64,000 nucleotides of DNA from Ruegeria discodermiae (GTDB taxonomy: Bacteria > Pseudomonadota > Alphaproteobacteria > Rhodobacterales > Rhodobacteraceae): NCBI RefSeq assembly GCF_030758345.1, contig NZ_JAVAMO010000001.1:1-64000 (forward strand). Reading direction: 5' to 3'. A model generated the notes under the pieces. That model worked only from the letters and a program-made list of their open reading frames with translations, was not told the origin of the DNA and made no database searches. This document shows, piece after piece, positions 46,689 to 56,810 of this stretch. A program made the position numbers and the translations under genes. Each line of letters begins with the position of its first letter. The stretch's first letter is position 1.

Positions 46689-46994
46689 ATGATCGGACTT
46701 GAACACTACCTGACCGTCGCGGCGACCCTGTTTGTCATTGGCATTTTCGGCCTGTTCCTGAACCGCAAGAACGTGATCATCCTGCTGATGAGCATCGAGT
46801 TGATGCTGCTCGCGGTGAATATCAACCTTGTGGCCTTTTCCAGTTTCCTCGGTGATCTGGTCGGGCAGGTCTTTACCCTCTTTGTGCTGACCGTGGCCGC
46901 CGCCGAGGCCGCCATTGGCCTCGCCATTCTGGTCTGCTTCTTCCGCAATCGCGGCAGTATCGCCGTCGAAGACGTCAACGTAATGAAGGGCTGA
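46689..46994 (+). CDS. nuoK: NADH-quinone oxidoreductase subunit K
   Basis: A 101-residue three-helix membrane subunit. The conserved [16 protein letters not shown] segment holds the key glutamate of the second helix, and a second glutamate lies in [11 protein letters not shown]. The start is MIGLEHYLT; an earlier in-frame codon overlaps the previous gene. NuoL follows within 7 bases. Confidence 0.95.
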   Translation: MIGLEHYLTVAATLFVIGIFGLFLNRKNVIILLMSIELMLLAVNINLVAFSSFLGDLVGQVFTLFVLTVAAAEAAIGLAILVCFFRNRGSIAVEDVNVMKG

Positions 46995-47001
46995 GGAACT
47001 C

Positions 47002-49197
47002 ATGGAAACCACAATCCTCTTTGCCCCGCTGGTGGGGGCCATCCTGTGCGGATTTGGCTGGAAGTTCATCGGCGAGAAGGCGGCGATGTGGACCGCGACA
47101 GGCCTGTTGTTCCTGGCCTGTATCCTCAGCTGGATCGTGTTCTTCAGCTTTGACGGGGTGACGCAGCAGATACCCGTCATGCGGTTTATCGAAAGCGGCT
47201 CGCTGTCCACCGAATGGGCGATCCGGCTGGACCGGCTGACGGCGATCATGCTGATCGTGGTGACGACGGTCTCGGCGCTCGTGCATCTTTATAGCTTTGG
47301 CTACATGGATCACGACCCGGCCTTCCGAGAAGGCGAAAGCTATAAGCCGCGTTTCTTTGCCTATCTCAGCTTCTTCACCTTCTCGATGTTGGCGCTGGTC
47401 ACCTCTGACAACCTTGTGCAGATGTTCTTTGGCTGGGAGGGCGTGGGCGTCGCCTCTTACCTGTTGATCGGGTTCTATTACCGCAAACCCACCGCCAATG
47501 CGGCGGCGATCAAGGCGTTTGTGGTCAACCGGGTCGGTGATTTCGGCTTTGCGCTTGGTATCTTCGCGCTGTTCTTTCTGGTCGACAGCATCAATTTCTC
47601 CGATGTCTTTGTCTCCGGCCCGAAACTGGCCGAGACGCAGCTGACCTTCCTCTGGGGCGAATGGTCGGCGATCGAGGTGGTCTGCGTGCTGCTCTTCATC
47701 GGAGCGATGGGCAAATCGGCGCAGTTGATCCTGCACACGTGGCTTCCCGACGCGATGGAAGGCCCGACACCGGTGTCGGCCCTGATCCACGCGGCGACCA
47801 TGGTGACGGCAGGCGTGTTCCTTGTCTGCCGCATGTCGCCGCTGATGGAGTTTGCGCCGAACGCAACCGCCTTCATCACCTTCCTCGGGGCGGCGACGGC
47901 GTTTTTTGCCGCCACGATTGGCCTGGTGCAAACCGACATCAAGCGTGTCATCGCCTATTCGACCTGTTCGCAGCTGGGCTACATGTTCGTGGCTGCAGGC
48001 GTCGGCATGTATTCGGCGGCGATGTTCCATCTGCTGACCCATGCCTTCTTCAAGGCGCTGCTGTTCCTTGGCGCGGGCTCGGTCATCCATGCCATGCATC
48101 ATGAGCAGGACATGATGAACTATGGCGGGCTGCGCAAGAAGATCCCGTACACGTTCTGGGGTATGATGTTTGGCACGCTGGCGATCACCGGCGTGGGCAT
48201 TCCGCTGACCGGCATCGGCTTTGCCGGCTTTCTGTCCAAGGATGCGATCATCGAAAGCTCCTGGGCCGGTGGGACCGGTTTTGCCTTCTGGTCCCTGGTC
48301 ATCGCGGCGGCTTTCACGGCTTTCTATAGCTGGCGACTGATCTTCCTGACCTTCTATGGTGAGGCGAGGGGCAACAAGAAAACCCATGATCATGCCCATG
48401 AGAGCCCGATGACCATGCTGGTGCCGCTGGGCGTTCTGTCGCTCGGCGCGATCTTCTCGGGCATGCTCTGGTATGGATCGTTCTTCGGTCATGCCGATCA
48501 GGTCGGCAAGTTCTATGGCATTCCGGTGGCCGAGGCATCGGAACACGCCGAGGGTCACGCCGAGGAAACCCACGCCCAGCATGTTGCGGACGGTACAGCC
48601 GACGCGCATCACGGGGAGGATGCGGAGCACGCCGATGATGCGACCCATGCGGATGAAGCCCATGGCGACGCGGCGCATGGCGAGGATGGCCATGGCGATG
48701 ATGCGCATGGCGGGGACCATCACTATGCCTTTGCCGGAGAGCCGGGGCAGGGCGCCATCTATATCGCGCCGGACAACCACGTGCTGGATGATGCCCATGC
48801 CGCGCCCAAATGGGTCAAGGTCTCGCCCTTCGTGGCGATGGCGGTCGGCTTCCTGTTGGCCTATCTCTTCTACATCGTGAACCCGTCGCTGCCGGGGCGG
48901 CTGGCCGAAAACCAGCGTCCGCTCTACCTGTTCCTGCTGAACAAGTGGTATTTCGACGAGATCTATGACGCGGTGTTCGTCAAGCCGACGCTGGCAATTG
49001 GCCGCTTCCTGTGGAAGCGCGGAGATGGCAATACCATTGATGGCTTCCTGAACGGGGTCGCGATGGGAGTTGTGCCCTTCTTCACCCGGCTCGCGGGCAA
49101 GGCGCAGTCCGGCTACATCTTCACCTATGCCTTCTACATGGTGCTGGGCATCGCCGCTCTGGTCACCTGGATGTCGATCGGCGGGGGGGCGCAGTAA
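47002..49197 (+). CDS. nuoL: NADH-quinone oxidoreductase subunit L with histidine-rich insert
   Basis: A 731-residue antiporter-like proton-pumping subunit. Typical landmarks: [19 protein letters not shown] with its glutamate, [20 protein letters not shown] with the central lysine, and [19 protein letters not shown]. Residues 514-575 form an unusual stretch with 14 histidines among many aspartate, glutamate and alanine residues, before the last membrane segments. It is longer than the E. coli protein (about 613 residues) mainly because of this. The remaining features are standard. Confidence 0.95.
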   Translation: METTILFAPLVGAILCGFGWKFIGEKAAMWTATGLLFLACILSWIVFFSFDGVTQQIPVMRFIESGSLSTEWAIRLDRLTAIMLIVVTTVSALVHLYSFGYMDHDPAFREGESYKPRFFAYLSFFTFSMLALVTSDNLVQMFFGWEGVGVASYLLIGFYYRKPTANAAAIKAFVVNRVGDFGFALGIFALFFLVDSINFSDVFVSGPKLAETQLTFLWGEWSAIEVVCVLLFIGAMGKSAQLILHTWLPDAMEGPTPVSALIHAATMVTAGVFLVCRMSPLMEFAPNATAFITFLGAATAFFAATIGLVQTDIKRVIAYSTCSQLGYMFVAAGVGMYSAAMFHLLTHAFFKALLFLGAGSVIHAMHHEQDMMNYGGLRKKIPYTFWGMMFGTLAITGVGIPLTGIGFAGFLSKDAIIESSWAGGTGFAFWSLVIAAAFTAFYSWRLIFLTFYGEARGNKKTHDHAHESPMTMLVPLGVLSLGAIFSGMLWYGSFFGHADQVGKFYGIPVAEASEHAEGHAEETHAQHVADGTADAHHGEDAEHADDATHADEAHGDAAHGEDGHGDDAHGGDHHYAFAGEPGQGAIYIAPDNHVLDDAHAAPKWVKVSPFVAMAVGFLLAYLFYIVNPSLPGRLAENQRPLYLFLLNKWYFDEIYDAVFVKPTLAIGRFLWKRGDGNTIDGFLNGVAMGVVPFFTRLAGKAQSGYIFTYAFYMVLGIAALVTWMSIGGGAQ

Positions 49198-50738
49198 TGG
49201 ACAATATCCTCTCCATCGTTCTCGTCATTCCGGCAATCGCCGCGCTGATCCTGCTGATCTTCCTGCGCGGAGAAGACGCCGCCGCGCAGCGCAATGCCAA
49301 GATGGTGGCGCTGTTTGCAACCACTATCACCTTCCTGGTCTCCATCGGCATCTATACCGGCTTTGATCCAGAAAATACCGGCTTCCAGATGGTGGAAGAA
49401 CACGCCTGGCTGATGGGTTTGAAATACAAGGTGGGCGTCGATGGGATCAGCGTGCTCTTTGTGCTGCTGACCACCTTCATCATGCCGCTGACCATTCTGG
49501 CAAGCTGGGCCGTGACGGATCGAGTCAAGGAATACATGATCGCCTTCCTGCTGCTGGAAACGCTGATGCTGGGCGTGTTCATGGCGCTGGATTTGGTGCT
49601 GTTCTACCTGTTCTTCGAGGCGGGGCTGATCCCGATGTTCCTGATCATCGGGATCTGGGGCGGCAAGGAACGCATCTATGCCAGCTTCAAGTTCTTCCTC
49701 TATACTTTCCTCGGCTCGGTGCTGATGCTGGTGGCGATGGTGGCGATGTATGCGGATGCACAGACCACGGATATCGTCACGTTGATGGGGCATCAATTCT
49801 CGTCCGAGAGCTTCAGCGTGCTGGGTATCTATATCGTCGGTGGCATGCAGACGCTGATGTTCCTGGCCTTCTTTGCCAGCTTCGCGGTCAAGATGCCGAT
49901 GTGGCCGGTCCATACCTGGTTGCCGGATGCGCACGTGCAGGCACCCACTGCAGGCTCGGTTGTTCTGGCCGCGATCCTGCTGAAAATGGGCGGCTATGGC
50001 TTCTTGCGGTTCTCCCTGCCGATGTTCCCGGTGGGGTCCGAGGTGATGACGCCGCTGGTCCTGTGGATGTCGGCCATTGCGGTGGTCTACACCTCGCTGG
50101 TCGCGCTGGTGCAGGAGGATATGAAAAAGCTGATCGCCTATTCCTCGGTCGCGCATATGGGCTTTGTGACTATGGGCATCTTTGCAGCGAACCAGCAGGG
50201 CGTTGATGGCGCGATCTTCCAGATGCTGAGCCACGGCTTCATCTCGGCGGCGCTCTTCCTTTGCGTCGGCGTGATCTATGACCGCATGCATACCCGAGAT
50301 ATCGAGGCTTATGGCGGTCTGGTGAACCGAATGCCCGCCTATGCGCTTGTCTTCATGCTGTTCACCATGGCGAATGTCGGCCTGCCGGGTACCTCCGGTT
50401 TCATCGGTGAATTCCTGACGCTGATGGGCGCCTTCCAGGTCAATACCTGGGTGACGGCCGTTGCGGCGACCGGGGTAATCTTCTCGGCGGCTTATGCGCT
50501 CTGGCTTTATCGCCGGGTGGTCTTTGGCGATCTGATCAAGGAGAGCCTGAAATCGATCCGCGACATGAACTCGCGCGAGCGGCTGATCTTTGCGCCGCTG
50601 ATCGCTATGACGCTGCTGCTGGGGGTCTACCCGTCGCTGGTGACCGACGTGATCGGCCCATCGACCACGGCACTGATCTCGAACTATGACACGGCGCTGG
50701 CCGCGGCTGAGGCCGCCAACCAGTTTGCTGCGAACTGA
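49197..50738 (+). CDS. nuoM: NADH-quinone oxidoreductase subunit M
   Basis: A 513-residue antiporter-like subunit with about 14 membrane segments. The key glutamate lies in [20 protein letters not shown], the central lysines in [18 protein letters not shown], and [18 protein letters not shown] is present. It overlaps the nuoL stop by one base. The length is standard for NuoM. Confidence 0.96.
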   Translation: MDNILSIVLVIPAIAALILLIFLRGEDAAAQRNAKMVALFATTITFLVSIGIYTGFDPENTGFQMVEEHAWLMGLKYKVGVDGISVLFVLLTTFIMPLTILASWAVTDRVKEYMIAFLLLETLMLGVFMALDLVLFYLFFEAGLIPMFLIIGIWGGKERIYASFKFFLYTFLGSVLMLVAMVAMYADAQTTDIVTLMGHQFSSESFSVLGIYIVGGMQTLMFLAFFASFAVKMPMWPVHTWLPDAHVQAPTAGSVVLAAILLKMGGYGFLRFSLPMFPVGSEVMTPLVLWMSAIAVVYTSLVALVQEDMKKLIAYSSVAHMGFVTMGIFAANQQGVDGAIFQMLSHGFISAALFLCVGVIYDRMHTRDIEAYGGLVNRMPAYALVFMLFTMANVGLPGTSGFIGEFLTLMGAFQVNTWVTAVAATGVIFSAAYALWLYRRVVFGDLIKESLKSIRDMNSRERLIFAPLIAMTLLLGVYPSLVTDVIGPSTTALISNYDTALAAAEAANQFAAN

Positions 50739-50749
50739 GGAGGCCGGAG

Positions 50750-52192
50750 ATGATCCAGGCTGATCTGACCGTAATCCTGCCCGAGATTGTGCTGGCCGTC
50801 TATGCGATGGCCGCGCTGATCGGGGCTGTCTATACCCGCAAGGACGCGCTCGGGCCGCTTCTGGTCTGGACAACCGCCGGTCTGATGGCGGCGCTGGCGA
50901 TGTGGATTGCGGCCCAACCGAATGCCACGCAGGTGGCGTTCAACGGCATGTTCATCAATGATGGGTTCGCTCGCTTCGCCAAGGTTGCGGTGCTGCTCTC
51001 GGCGGCGGTGATCCTGGTGATGAGCCAGGACTACATGTCGCGCCGGGGCTTGTTGCGCTTCGAATACCCGCTGCTGATCGCGTTGGCCGCCGTTGGCATG
51101 ATGATGATGGTCAGCGCCGGGGACCTCATGTCGCTCTATATGGGGCTGGAGCTGCAGTCGCTGTCGCTTTATGTGGTGGCCGCTCTGCGCCGGGATAGCG
51201 CGAAATCGACCGAGGCCGGTCTGAAATACTTCGTGCTGGGCGCGCTGAGCTCCGGTCTGCTGCTTTATGGCGCCTCGCTGGTCTATGGCTTTGCCGGAAC
51301 CACGCTGTTCACCGGGATCATCCAGACGGCCACCCATGGCGAGATGTCGCTGGGCATGCTCTTTGGCCTGATCTTCCTGATCTCGGGTCTGGCCTTCAAA
51401 GTCTCCGCCGTGCCCTTCCACATGTGGACGCCGGACGTCTATGAGGGCTCTCCAACGCCGATCACCGCCTTTTTTGCCACCGCACCGAAAGTGGCGGCCA
51501 TGGCGCTGTTTGCCCGTGTAATGCATGACGCTTTCGGCGGTGCCGTGAGCGATTGGCAGCAGGTCATTATTCTGATCTCAGTCCTGTCGATGTTCCTCGG
51601 CGCGATTGCCGCGATCGGGCAACGCAATATCAAGCGGCTGATGGCGTTTTCCTCGATCGCGCATATGGGCTACGGACTGATCGGCCTGGCCGCCGGGACC
51701 GAGATGGGCATCAAGGCGATGCTGATGTATCTGGCGATCTACGTGACGATGAATGTCGGCACCTTCGCCTTTATCCTGATGATGGAGCGCGATGGCCAGC
51801 CGGTGACTGATATCGACGCGTTACGCCAGTATTCGCGCCGCGAACCGGCCAAGGCGCTGGCGGTGCTGATCCTGATGTTCAGCCTTGCAGGCGTACCGCC
51901 GATGTTGGGCTTCTTCGCCAAATTCGGCGTTTGGCAGGCGGGTATTTCGGCAGACCTGTTCGGCCTTGTTATCGCTTCGGCCATCGCCTCGGTGATCGGT
52001 GCCTTCTATTACCTGCGCATCGTCTTCTACATGTATTTCGGGGCCGAGAACGAGGATCAGCTCGACACCAATTCCTCTCCCGTCCTGTGGGGCGCGCTGA
52101 TGGCCTCGGCGGCGCTGATGATCGTCGGCGTTTTCTATCAGTTTGGCGTCGAAGGCGCGGCGGCAGCGGCGGCGGCAACCCTTGTCAACTGA
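50750..52192 (+). CDS. nuoN: NADH-quinone oxidoreductase subunit N
   Basis: A 480-residue antiporter-like subunit, the last of complex I. Landmarks: [18 protein letters not shown] with its glutamate, [21 protein letters not shown] with the central lysine, and [19 protein letters not shown]. An alanine-rich tail ([13 protein letters not shown]) ends the chain. A strong terminator follows 25 bases on. Confidence 0.96.
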   Translation: MIQADLTVILPEIVLAVYAMAALIGAVYTRKDALGPLLVWTTAGLMAALAMWIAAQPNATQVAFNGMFINDGFARFAKVAVLLSAAVILVMSQDYMSRRGLLRFEYPLLIALAAVGMMMMVSAGDLMSLYMGLELQSLSLYVVAALRRDSAKSTEAGLKYFVLGALSSGLLLYGASLVYGFAGTTLFTGIIQTATHGEMSLGMLFGLIFLISGLAFKVSAVPFHMWTPDVYEGSPTPITAFFATAPKVAAMALFARVMHDAFGGAVSDWQQVIILISVLSMFLGAIAAIGQRNIKRLMAFSSIAHMGYGLIGLAAGTEMGIKAMLMYLAIYVTMNVGTFAFILMMERDGQPVTDIDALRQYSRREPAKALAVLILMFSLAGVPPMLGFFAKFGVWQAGISADLFGLVIASAIASVIGAFYYLRIVFYMYFGAENEDQLDTNSSPVLWGALMASAALMIVGVFYQFGVEGAAAAAAATLVN

Positions 52193-52216
52193 TCCCAGGT
52201 CACAACGGACAAGAGG

Positions 52217-52243
52217 GGCCCGGTTGCTGAACCGGGCCTTTTT
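52217..52243 (+). terminator. Rho-independent terminator of the nuo operon
   Basis: A perfect 9-bp stem GGCCCGGTT / AACCGGGCC with a GCTG tetraloop is followed by five T residues. It begins 25 bases after the nuoN stop and ends only four bases before the birA start codon, so birA sits in its shadow. Confidence 0.9.
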
Positions 52244-52246
52244 GCC

Positions 52247-52996
52247 ATGACCACCTGGCCAGAGGCCTATGGCAAGCGGGTACTGGACGAGATCGACAGC
52301 ACCCTGAACGAGGCCGCGCGGATTGCGCCCGGGCTGACCGGGCCGGAATGGATTCTGGCCCTCCGCCAGACGGCTGCGCGGGGACGTCGCGGGCGCGCCT
52401 GGGCCAACCCTACCGGCAATCTGGCGGCGACCCTGGTGATGCGCCCCTTCGGCAGTGCGGAAAACGCGGCGCTGCGCAGCTTTGTTGCCGCGCTTGCGCT
52501 GTTTGATGCCTGCGTGGCAGTGACCGGCCGGGCAGACGGGCTGGCGCTGAAATGGCCCAATGACGTGTTGCTCAATGGCGGTAAGCTGGCGGGCATCCTG
52601 CTGGAAAGCGCGGGGCAGGGGCAGGGCGTCAACTATCTGGCCGTCGGCATCGGAGTGAACCTTGCCGAAGCGCCCGGCGCAGCGCAGGTCGAAGCGGGCG
52701 CTGTGCGTCCCGTCTCGCTCTTCTCCGAAACCGGCGCTTTGGTTGCGCCAGGGGATTTCCTGACCGAGTTGGCCGCCGCCTATGCAAGCTATGAGACGCA
52801 GTTTCAAACCTACGGGTTCGAGCCAATCCGAAAGGCCTGGCTGGCCCGCGCGGCACGGCTGGGCGAGGTGATCACTGCGCGAACCTCCACCAGCGAGACG
52901 GTTGGCACGTTCGAGACGGTGGACGGGCAGGGCAATCTTGTCCTATTGACCGCCAAAGGCCGCGTCAGCATACCCGCCGCCGATATCTATTTCTGA
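52247..52996 (+). CDS. birA: Biotin-[acetyl-CoA-carboxylase] ligase (monofunctional BirA)
   Basis: A 249-residue biotin protein ligase that lacks the N-terminal helix-turn-helix of repressor-type BirA, so it only attaches biotin. The biotin loop is ARGRRGRAW near residue 45, the KWPND motif is at 102-106, and GGKLAGILLE follows with the catalytic lysine K113. Likely targets are MccA and the acetyl-CoA and propionyl-CoA carboxylases. It has no ribosome binding site and starts four bases after a terminator T-run, which raises the question of how it is expressed. CoaX follows after 13 bases. Confidence 0.92.
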   Translation: MTTWPEAYGKRVLDEIDSTLNEAARIAPGLTGPEWILALRQTAARGRRGRAWANPTGNLAATLVMRPFGSAENAALRSFVAALALFDACVAVTGRADGLALKWPNDVLLNGGKLAGILLESAGQGQGVNYLAVGIGVNLAEAPGAAQVEAGAVRPVSLFSETGALVAPGDFLTELAAAYASYETQFQTYGFEPIRKAWLARAARLGEVITARTSTSETVGTFETVDGQGNLVLLTAKGRVSIPAADIYF

Positions 52997-53009
52997 GGAG
53001 CCGACGCAC

Positions 53010-53789
53010 ATGCTACTGGCCATCGATTGCGGCAACACCAACACCGTGTTCTCGATCTGGGACGGGCAGGAGTTCCTGTGCACCCTGCGCACCTCGACCC
53101 ATCATGCGCGCACGGCGGATGCCTATTTCACCTGGTATTCGACACTGGTGAAGCATTACGGGATCGATGTCGACATCACCGATGTGGTGATCTCGTCAAC
53201 GGTGCCGCGCGTGGTGTTCAACCTGCGCGTCTTTGCCGATCGGTTCTTTGGCTGCCGCCCTCTGGTGGTGGGCAAACCCGACTGTCTGCTGCCCGCGCAG
53301 CCGCGCGTCGATGAGGGGACGCAGGTCGGCCCCGACCGGCTGGTCAATACCGCAGGTGCGTTTGACCGCCATGGCGGTGACCTGATCGTGGTGGATTTCG
53401 GTACCGCCACGACCTTTGACGTTGTGGCCCATGACGGAGCCTATGTGGGCGGCGTGATTTCACCGGGCGTTAACCTGAGCCTCGAAGCTTTGCACCTGGC
53501 AGCAGCCGCCTTGCCGCATGTGGATATCTCCAAGCCGCAAAAGGTGATCGGAACCAATACCGTGGAGTGCATTCAATCCGGCGTGTTCTGGGGCTATGTC
53601 GGGCTGGTGCGCGAGGTCTGCGACCGTATAAGGGGCGAATACGGCGCCCCGATGAAAATCGTCGCAACCGGCGGGCTGGCGCCTCTGTTCCAGCAATCCG
53701 CCCAGCTGTTTGACGCATTCGAAGATGATCTGACGATGCACGGGCTGACCGTGATTCATCGCTATAACAAGGAAAATGGCTCTCAATGA
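53010..53789 (+). CDS. coaX: Type III pantothenate kinase
   Basis: A 259-residue CoaX, which makes 4'-phosphopantothenate from pantothenate in CoA synthesis and is insensitive to CoA feedback. The ASKHA phosphate-binding segment LAIDCGNTNTVFSIWDG is at the N-terminus, the substrate-site GPDRLVN and the VVDFGTATTFDVV catalytic segment follow, and GGVISPGV is the phosphate-2 region. GAGGAG precedes the start. It shares ATGA with rnj. Confidence 0.95.
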   Translation: MLLAIDCGNTNTVFSIWDGQEFLCTLRTSTHHARTADAYFTWYSTLVKHYGIDVDITDVVISSTVPRVVFNLRVFADRFFGCRPLVVGKPDCLLPAQPRVDEGTQVGPDRLVNTAGAFDRHGGDLIVVDFGTATTFDVVAHDGAYVGGVISPGVNLSLEALHLAAAALPHVDISKPQKVIGTNTVECIQSGVFWGYVGLVREVCDRIRGEYGAPMKIVATGGLAPLFQQSAQLFDAFEDDLTMHGLTVIHRYNKENGSQ

Positions 53790-55453
53790 GCAGTGAACGT
53801 TTGATTTACCTGCCCCTCGGCGGGGCGGGCGAGATAGGCATGAACGCCTATGTGTATGGCTACGGAAAACCTGGCGAGGAACGGCTGATCCTGGTCGATC
53901 TGGGCGTGGCCTTTCCCGATATGGATACGACGCCGGGCGTTGATCTGATCTTTGCCGATCTCACCTGGCTGAAGGAGCGCGCCGACCAGTTGGAGGCGAT
54001 TTTCGTCACCCACGCGCATGAAGACCATGTGGGCGCGGTCTCGCTCAACTATGCATCGCTGAACGTGCCGGTCTATGCCCGTGCTTTCACGGCCAATATC
54101 GCCCGACGCAAGATGGAGGAGCGCGGCCACGCGCCGGAAGCCGTGCGCACCGCCTCTCCCTGGCCCGAACAGATCGAGGCTGGACCGTTCAAGGTGGGCT
54201 TCCTGCCGGTGTCGCACTCGATCCCGGAAAGTGCGGGGCTGGTGATCGACACGCCCGGCGGCCGGATCGTGCATTCGGGTGACTTCAAGCTGGACACCGA
54301 TCCGGTGGTGGGTGAGGCGTTTGACGCTGATCTGTGGGCCGATGTGGCGAAACCCGGGGTCAAGGCGCTGGTTTGCGACAGCACCAATGTGTTTTCATCC
54401 CATCCGGGCCGCTCCGAATCCGAGGTCGGGCCAGAGATCACCAAGCTGGTGGCCGGGGCCGAGGGTATGGTGGTTGCCACCACCTTCGCCTCGAACGTGG
54501 CACGGGTGAAGACGCTGGCCGAGGCGGGCGCGCGGGCAGGGCGGTCGGTCGTTCTGCTGGGCCGTGCCATGCGGCGGATGATCGAGGCGGCGGTCGAGAC
54601 CGGCGTGCTCAGCGATTTTCCCAAGGTGATCAGCCCCGAAGAGGCACAGGATGTGCCGCGCGGCAACCTGATGTTGATCGTGACCGGCAGCCAGGGCGAG
54701 CGCCGCGCCGCCAGCGCGCAGCTGGCCCGCGGCAAGTATCGCGGGCTGTCACTGGCCGAGGGCGATCTGTTCCTGTTCTCGTCCAAGACCATTCCGGGCA
54801 ACGAAAAAGGCGTGATCCGCATTATCAACCAGCTCAGCGAAATGGGTGTGGATGTGGTGGATGACAGTTCAGGCCTCTATCACGTTTCGGGCCATGCCAA
54901 TCGCCCTGATCTTGAGCGGGTGCATCAGATCGTCGATCCGCAGATGGTGATCCCGATGCATGGCGAACACCGCCACCTGCGCGAACATGCCAAACTGGCC
55001 GAGCTCGGTGGCCGCGCCGGGATTGTCGCGGTCAACGGCATGATGCTGGACCTCAGCGGCAATGCGCCCAAGGTCGCCGATTATATCGAGACGGGCCGCA
55101 CCTATCTGGATGGCAGCGTCCAGATTGGGGCGCTGGACGGTGTGGTGCGCGACCGTATCCGCATGGCGCTGAACGGCCATGTGATCGTGACCGCCATTCT
55201 CGACGAAGAGGATGAGCCGCTGGGCGAACCCTGGTGTGATACCAAGGGCCTGCCGGAAACCGGAAGCTCTCGCGCGGCGCTGATCGAGGTGCTGGAAGAG
55301 GATTTGAACCAGTTCCTGATGCGCGCCGACAAGAAGACTTTGCGCGACGATGACAAGCTGGAAGAGTCGTTGCGACGGATCACGCGCCAGTCCGCCCTGA
55401 ACGAGATCGGTCGCAAACCCGAAGTGACGGTAGTGGTCAGCAGGATGCGCTGA
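53786..55453 (+). CDS. rnj: Ribonuclease J
   Basis: A 555-residue metallo-beta-lactamase/beta-CASP RNase. Ligands are H76, H78, D80 and H81 in THAHEDHVGA, and a histidine appears in the SHSIPESAG segment; the beta-CASP region includes VTGSQGERRAASAQ and the C-terminal HVSGHANRPDLE. RNase J acts as a 5'-3' exonuclease and endonuclease in RNA maturation. The birA-coaX-rnj order after nuo is common in alphaproteobacteria. It ends 2 bases from the convergent NUDIX gene. Confidence 0.95.
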   Translation: MSSERLIYLPLGGAGEIGMNAYVYGYGKPGEERLILVDLGVAFPDMDTTPGVDLIFADLTWLKERADQLEAIFVTHAHEDHVGAVSLNYASLNVPVYARAFTANIARRKMEERGHAPEAVRTASPWPEQIEAGPFKVGFLPVSHSIPESAGLVIDTPGGRIVHSGDFKLDTDPVVGEAFDADLWADVAKPGVKALVCDSTNVFSSHPGRSESEVGPEITKLVAGAEGMVVATTFASNVARVKTLAEAGARAGRSVVLLGRAMRRMIEAAVETGVLSDFPKVISPEEAQDVPRGNLMLIVTGSQGERRAASAQLARGKYRGLSLAEGDLFLFSSKTIPGNEKGVIRIINQLSEMGVDVVDDSSGLYHVSGHANRPDLERVHQIVDPQMVIPMHGEHRHLREHAKLAELGGRAGIVAVNGMMLDLSGNAPKVADYIETGRTYLDGSVQIGALDGVVRDRIRMALNGHVIVTAILDEEDEPLGEPWCDTKGLPETGSSRAALIEVLEEDLNQFLMRADKKTLRDDDKLEESLRRITRQSALNEIGRKPEVTVVVSRMR

Positions 55454-55455
55454 CC

Positions 55456-56154
55456 TTAATCACCGGTCATGGGGTGGCCGCGCAGGCGCAGGAACAGGCT
55501 CTGCTCGTCATCATTGCGGAAAAACGGGACCGAGGCTGGCGGGTTCAGATCCTGCGCCCGCTCGGTGATCTCGGCCAGCACCACCTCGGTGATGAAAGGC
55601 AGGTCGAAGGTTCGCACCTCGCTCAGCGGAATCCATTGCAGATGCGACAGCTCGTCCGAGGCGCGCGAGAAATCGTCGGGGTCGCCCATGATATGGGCCG
55701 CATCGATCAGAAAGAAGCGCGCGTCGAAGCGGCGCGGACGGCCCGGTGGGGTAATGGCGCGAAAGACAAATTGAAGGTTCTGCGCCTCGGGCAGATGCCC
55801 GGTTGCGGCGTACCCCTGCCAATCCTCGGGCACCGGTCCGTTCCAAGTGCCGGGCTGGCCCAGGATCAGTCCGGTTTCCTCCCACAGTTCCCGGATCGCA
55901 GCGACGGCAAGCGCGCTGCTGATATCTTCGGAAACGTCTTCGGCGAGCCGGTCCCGACACAGCGCGGGCAGCGGCGCGGCCAGCGCGATCTCACGATCGG
56001 CGGCATCCACGGCACCCCCGGGAAAAACGAACTTGTTGGGCATGAAGGCCGCCTTGGCCCCGCGTTGTCCCATCAATACCGATGGCACCGTTTCACGATC
56101 CCGCAAAACGATGACCGTCGCGGCGTTCCGGATTGCTGTCTTGTCTTCGCTCAT
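55456..56154 (-). CDS. NUDIX hydrolase
   Basis: A 232-residue NUDIX protein. The core REL.EETGL box is present as AIRELWEETGLIL near residue 100, with the box glycine region FVFPGGAVD about 45 residues earlier, so there is an insertion in the usual 23-residue spacing. That layout occurs in coenzyme-A-type and NUDT19-like NUDIX proteins. The start is the ATG opening MSEDKTAIRNAATVIV. It follows DUF983 in a two-gene minus-strand run with a 22-base gap. The substrate, perhaps a nucleotide-linked CoA species, is unknown. Confidence 0.85.
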   Translation of the reverse strand: MSEDKTAIRNAATVIVLRDRETVPSVLMGQRGAKAAFMPNKFVFPGGAVDAADREIALAAPLPALCRDRLAEDVSEDISSALAVAAIRELWEETGLILGQPGTWNGPVPEDWQGYAATGHLPEAQNLQFVFRAITPPGRPRRFDARFFLIDAAHIMGDPDDFSRASDELSHLQWIPLSEVRTFDLPFITEVVLAEITERAQDLNPPASVPFFRNDDEQSLFLRLRGHPMTGD

Positions 56155-56176
56155 GCCCCAGCCTGTTTCGAGGGGC

Positions 56177-56578
56177 TCAATCCGCCCGCCCGAAACCGTG
56201 CATGCGCCGCGCCCATTGATAGGCGACAACCGCGCCCTTCAGTCTGGGCAGAAGGTAAAGCGAGAGCGCTAGGCAACCAACCGCAAAAATCAGAAACAGG
56301 GTCAGAGGCTCGGGCCGCCAGTGCACAAAGGCCACGTGCAGCGTCGGAGCCATCAGGTGGCCGACCAGAAGAATCGTCAGATAGGCAGGGCCATCATCGG
56401 CACGGTGATGAAAGAACTCCTGACCACATTCTCCGCACGCGTCATTCACCTTGAGATAGTTGAACAGCAGAGGCCCCTTGCCACAGCGCGGACATTTGCG
56501 CCGGAACCCCCTGGCCAGCGCAGGCCAGGTCGGGCGGTCTGAGATGGGTTGGGTCGCTTCAATGGCTTGATCGGTCAT
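56177..56578 (-). CDS. DUF983 family protein
   Basis: A 133-residue protein with two cysteine pairs forming a zinc-ribbon-like knuckle (CPRCGKGPLL and CGECGQEFF) and two hydrophobic segments (YLTILLVGHLMAPTLHVAF and LTLFLIFAVGCLALSLYLL). DUF983 has no assigned function; the family is common next to cytochrome oxidase or NUDIX genes. The start MTDQAIEATQP was chosen by the family. A divergent gap of 232 bases separates it from the EF-hand gene. Confidence 0.8.
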   Translation of the reverse strand: MTDQAIEATQPISDRPTWPALARGFRRKCPRCGKGPLLFNYLKVNDACGECGQEFFHHRADDGPAYLTILLVGHLMAPTLHVAFVHWRPEPLTLFLIFAVGCLALSLYLLPRLKGAVVAYQWARRMHGFGRAD

Positions 56579-56715
56579 GGTGCCCTCAATGCAAATCACC
56601 CGCTCTTTTGCCCTGAATCGGCGCGGCAGAATAGGGCGCGCATTGCTCTTGCGTCCCCATGTCGCAAAAGGTGACAGGTGCAGGCATCTTAGCATGTTCG
56701 CATGGACTTTGAAAA

Positions 56716-56737
56716 AACTTTGCCCCTATCGCGACGG
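56716..56737 (+). promoter_or_regulatory. Possible ECF-type promoter of the EF-hand gene
   Basis: An AAC (56716-56718) and a CGG (56735-56737) are spaced by 16 bases, an arrangement reminiscent of ECF promoters (AAC near -35, CG near -10). The signal is weak. If it is real, the sigma factor two genes downstream would autoregulate the module. The rest of the 232-base divergent region shows no other clear signal on the plus strand. Confidence 0.3.
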
Positions 56738-56770
56738 ATTCCTGATTGGCCCGCGTTTGACCTGCATGAT

Positions 56771-56789
56771 CGGCGGCAGGGGGCCGCCG
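56771..56789 (+). promoter_or_regulatory. Leader hairpin upstream of the EF-hand gene
   Basis: CGGCGGC and GCCGCCG form a perfect all-G/C 7-bp stem with an AGGGG loop, 21 bases before the start codon. It is in the probable 5' leader and has no T-run, so it is not a simple terminator. Confidence 0.4.
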
Positions 56790-56810
56790 CACAAGAAAAG
56801 GAAGACCAAG

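Noticed and set aside
46975-48798. Long open frame antisense to nuoL (607 codons)
   Set aside because: It is a shadow of the real gene. High G+C and strong codon bias leave the opposite strand open. Its product is rich in Arg and His with no recognisable domain, and it has no ribosome binding site.
49134-50873. Minus-strand frame of 579 codons opposite nuoM
   Set aside because: It has the same shadow character and a product rich in His, Gln and Arg. NuoM is clear on the plus strand.
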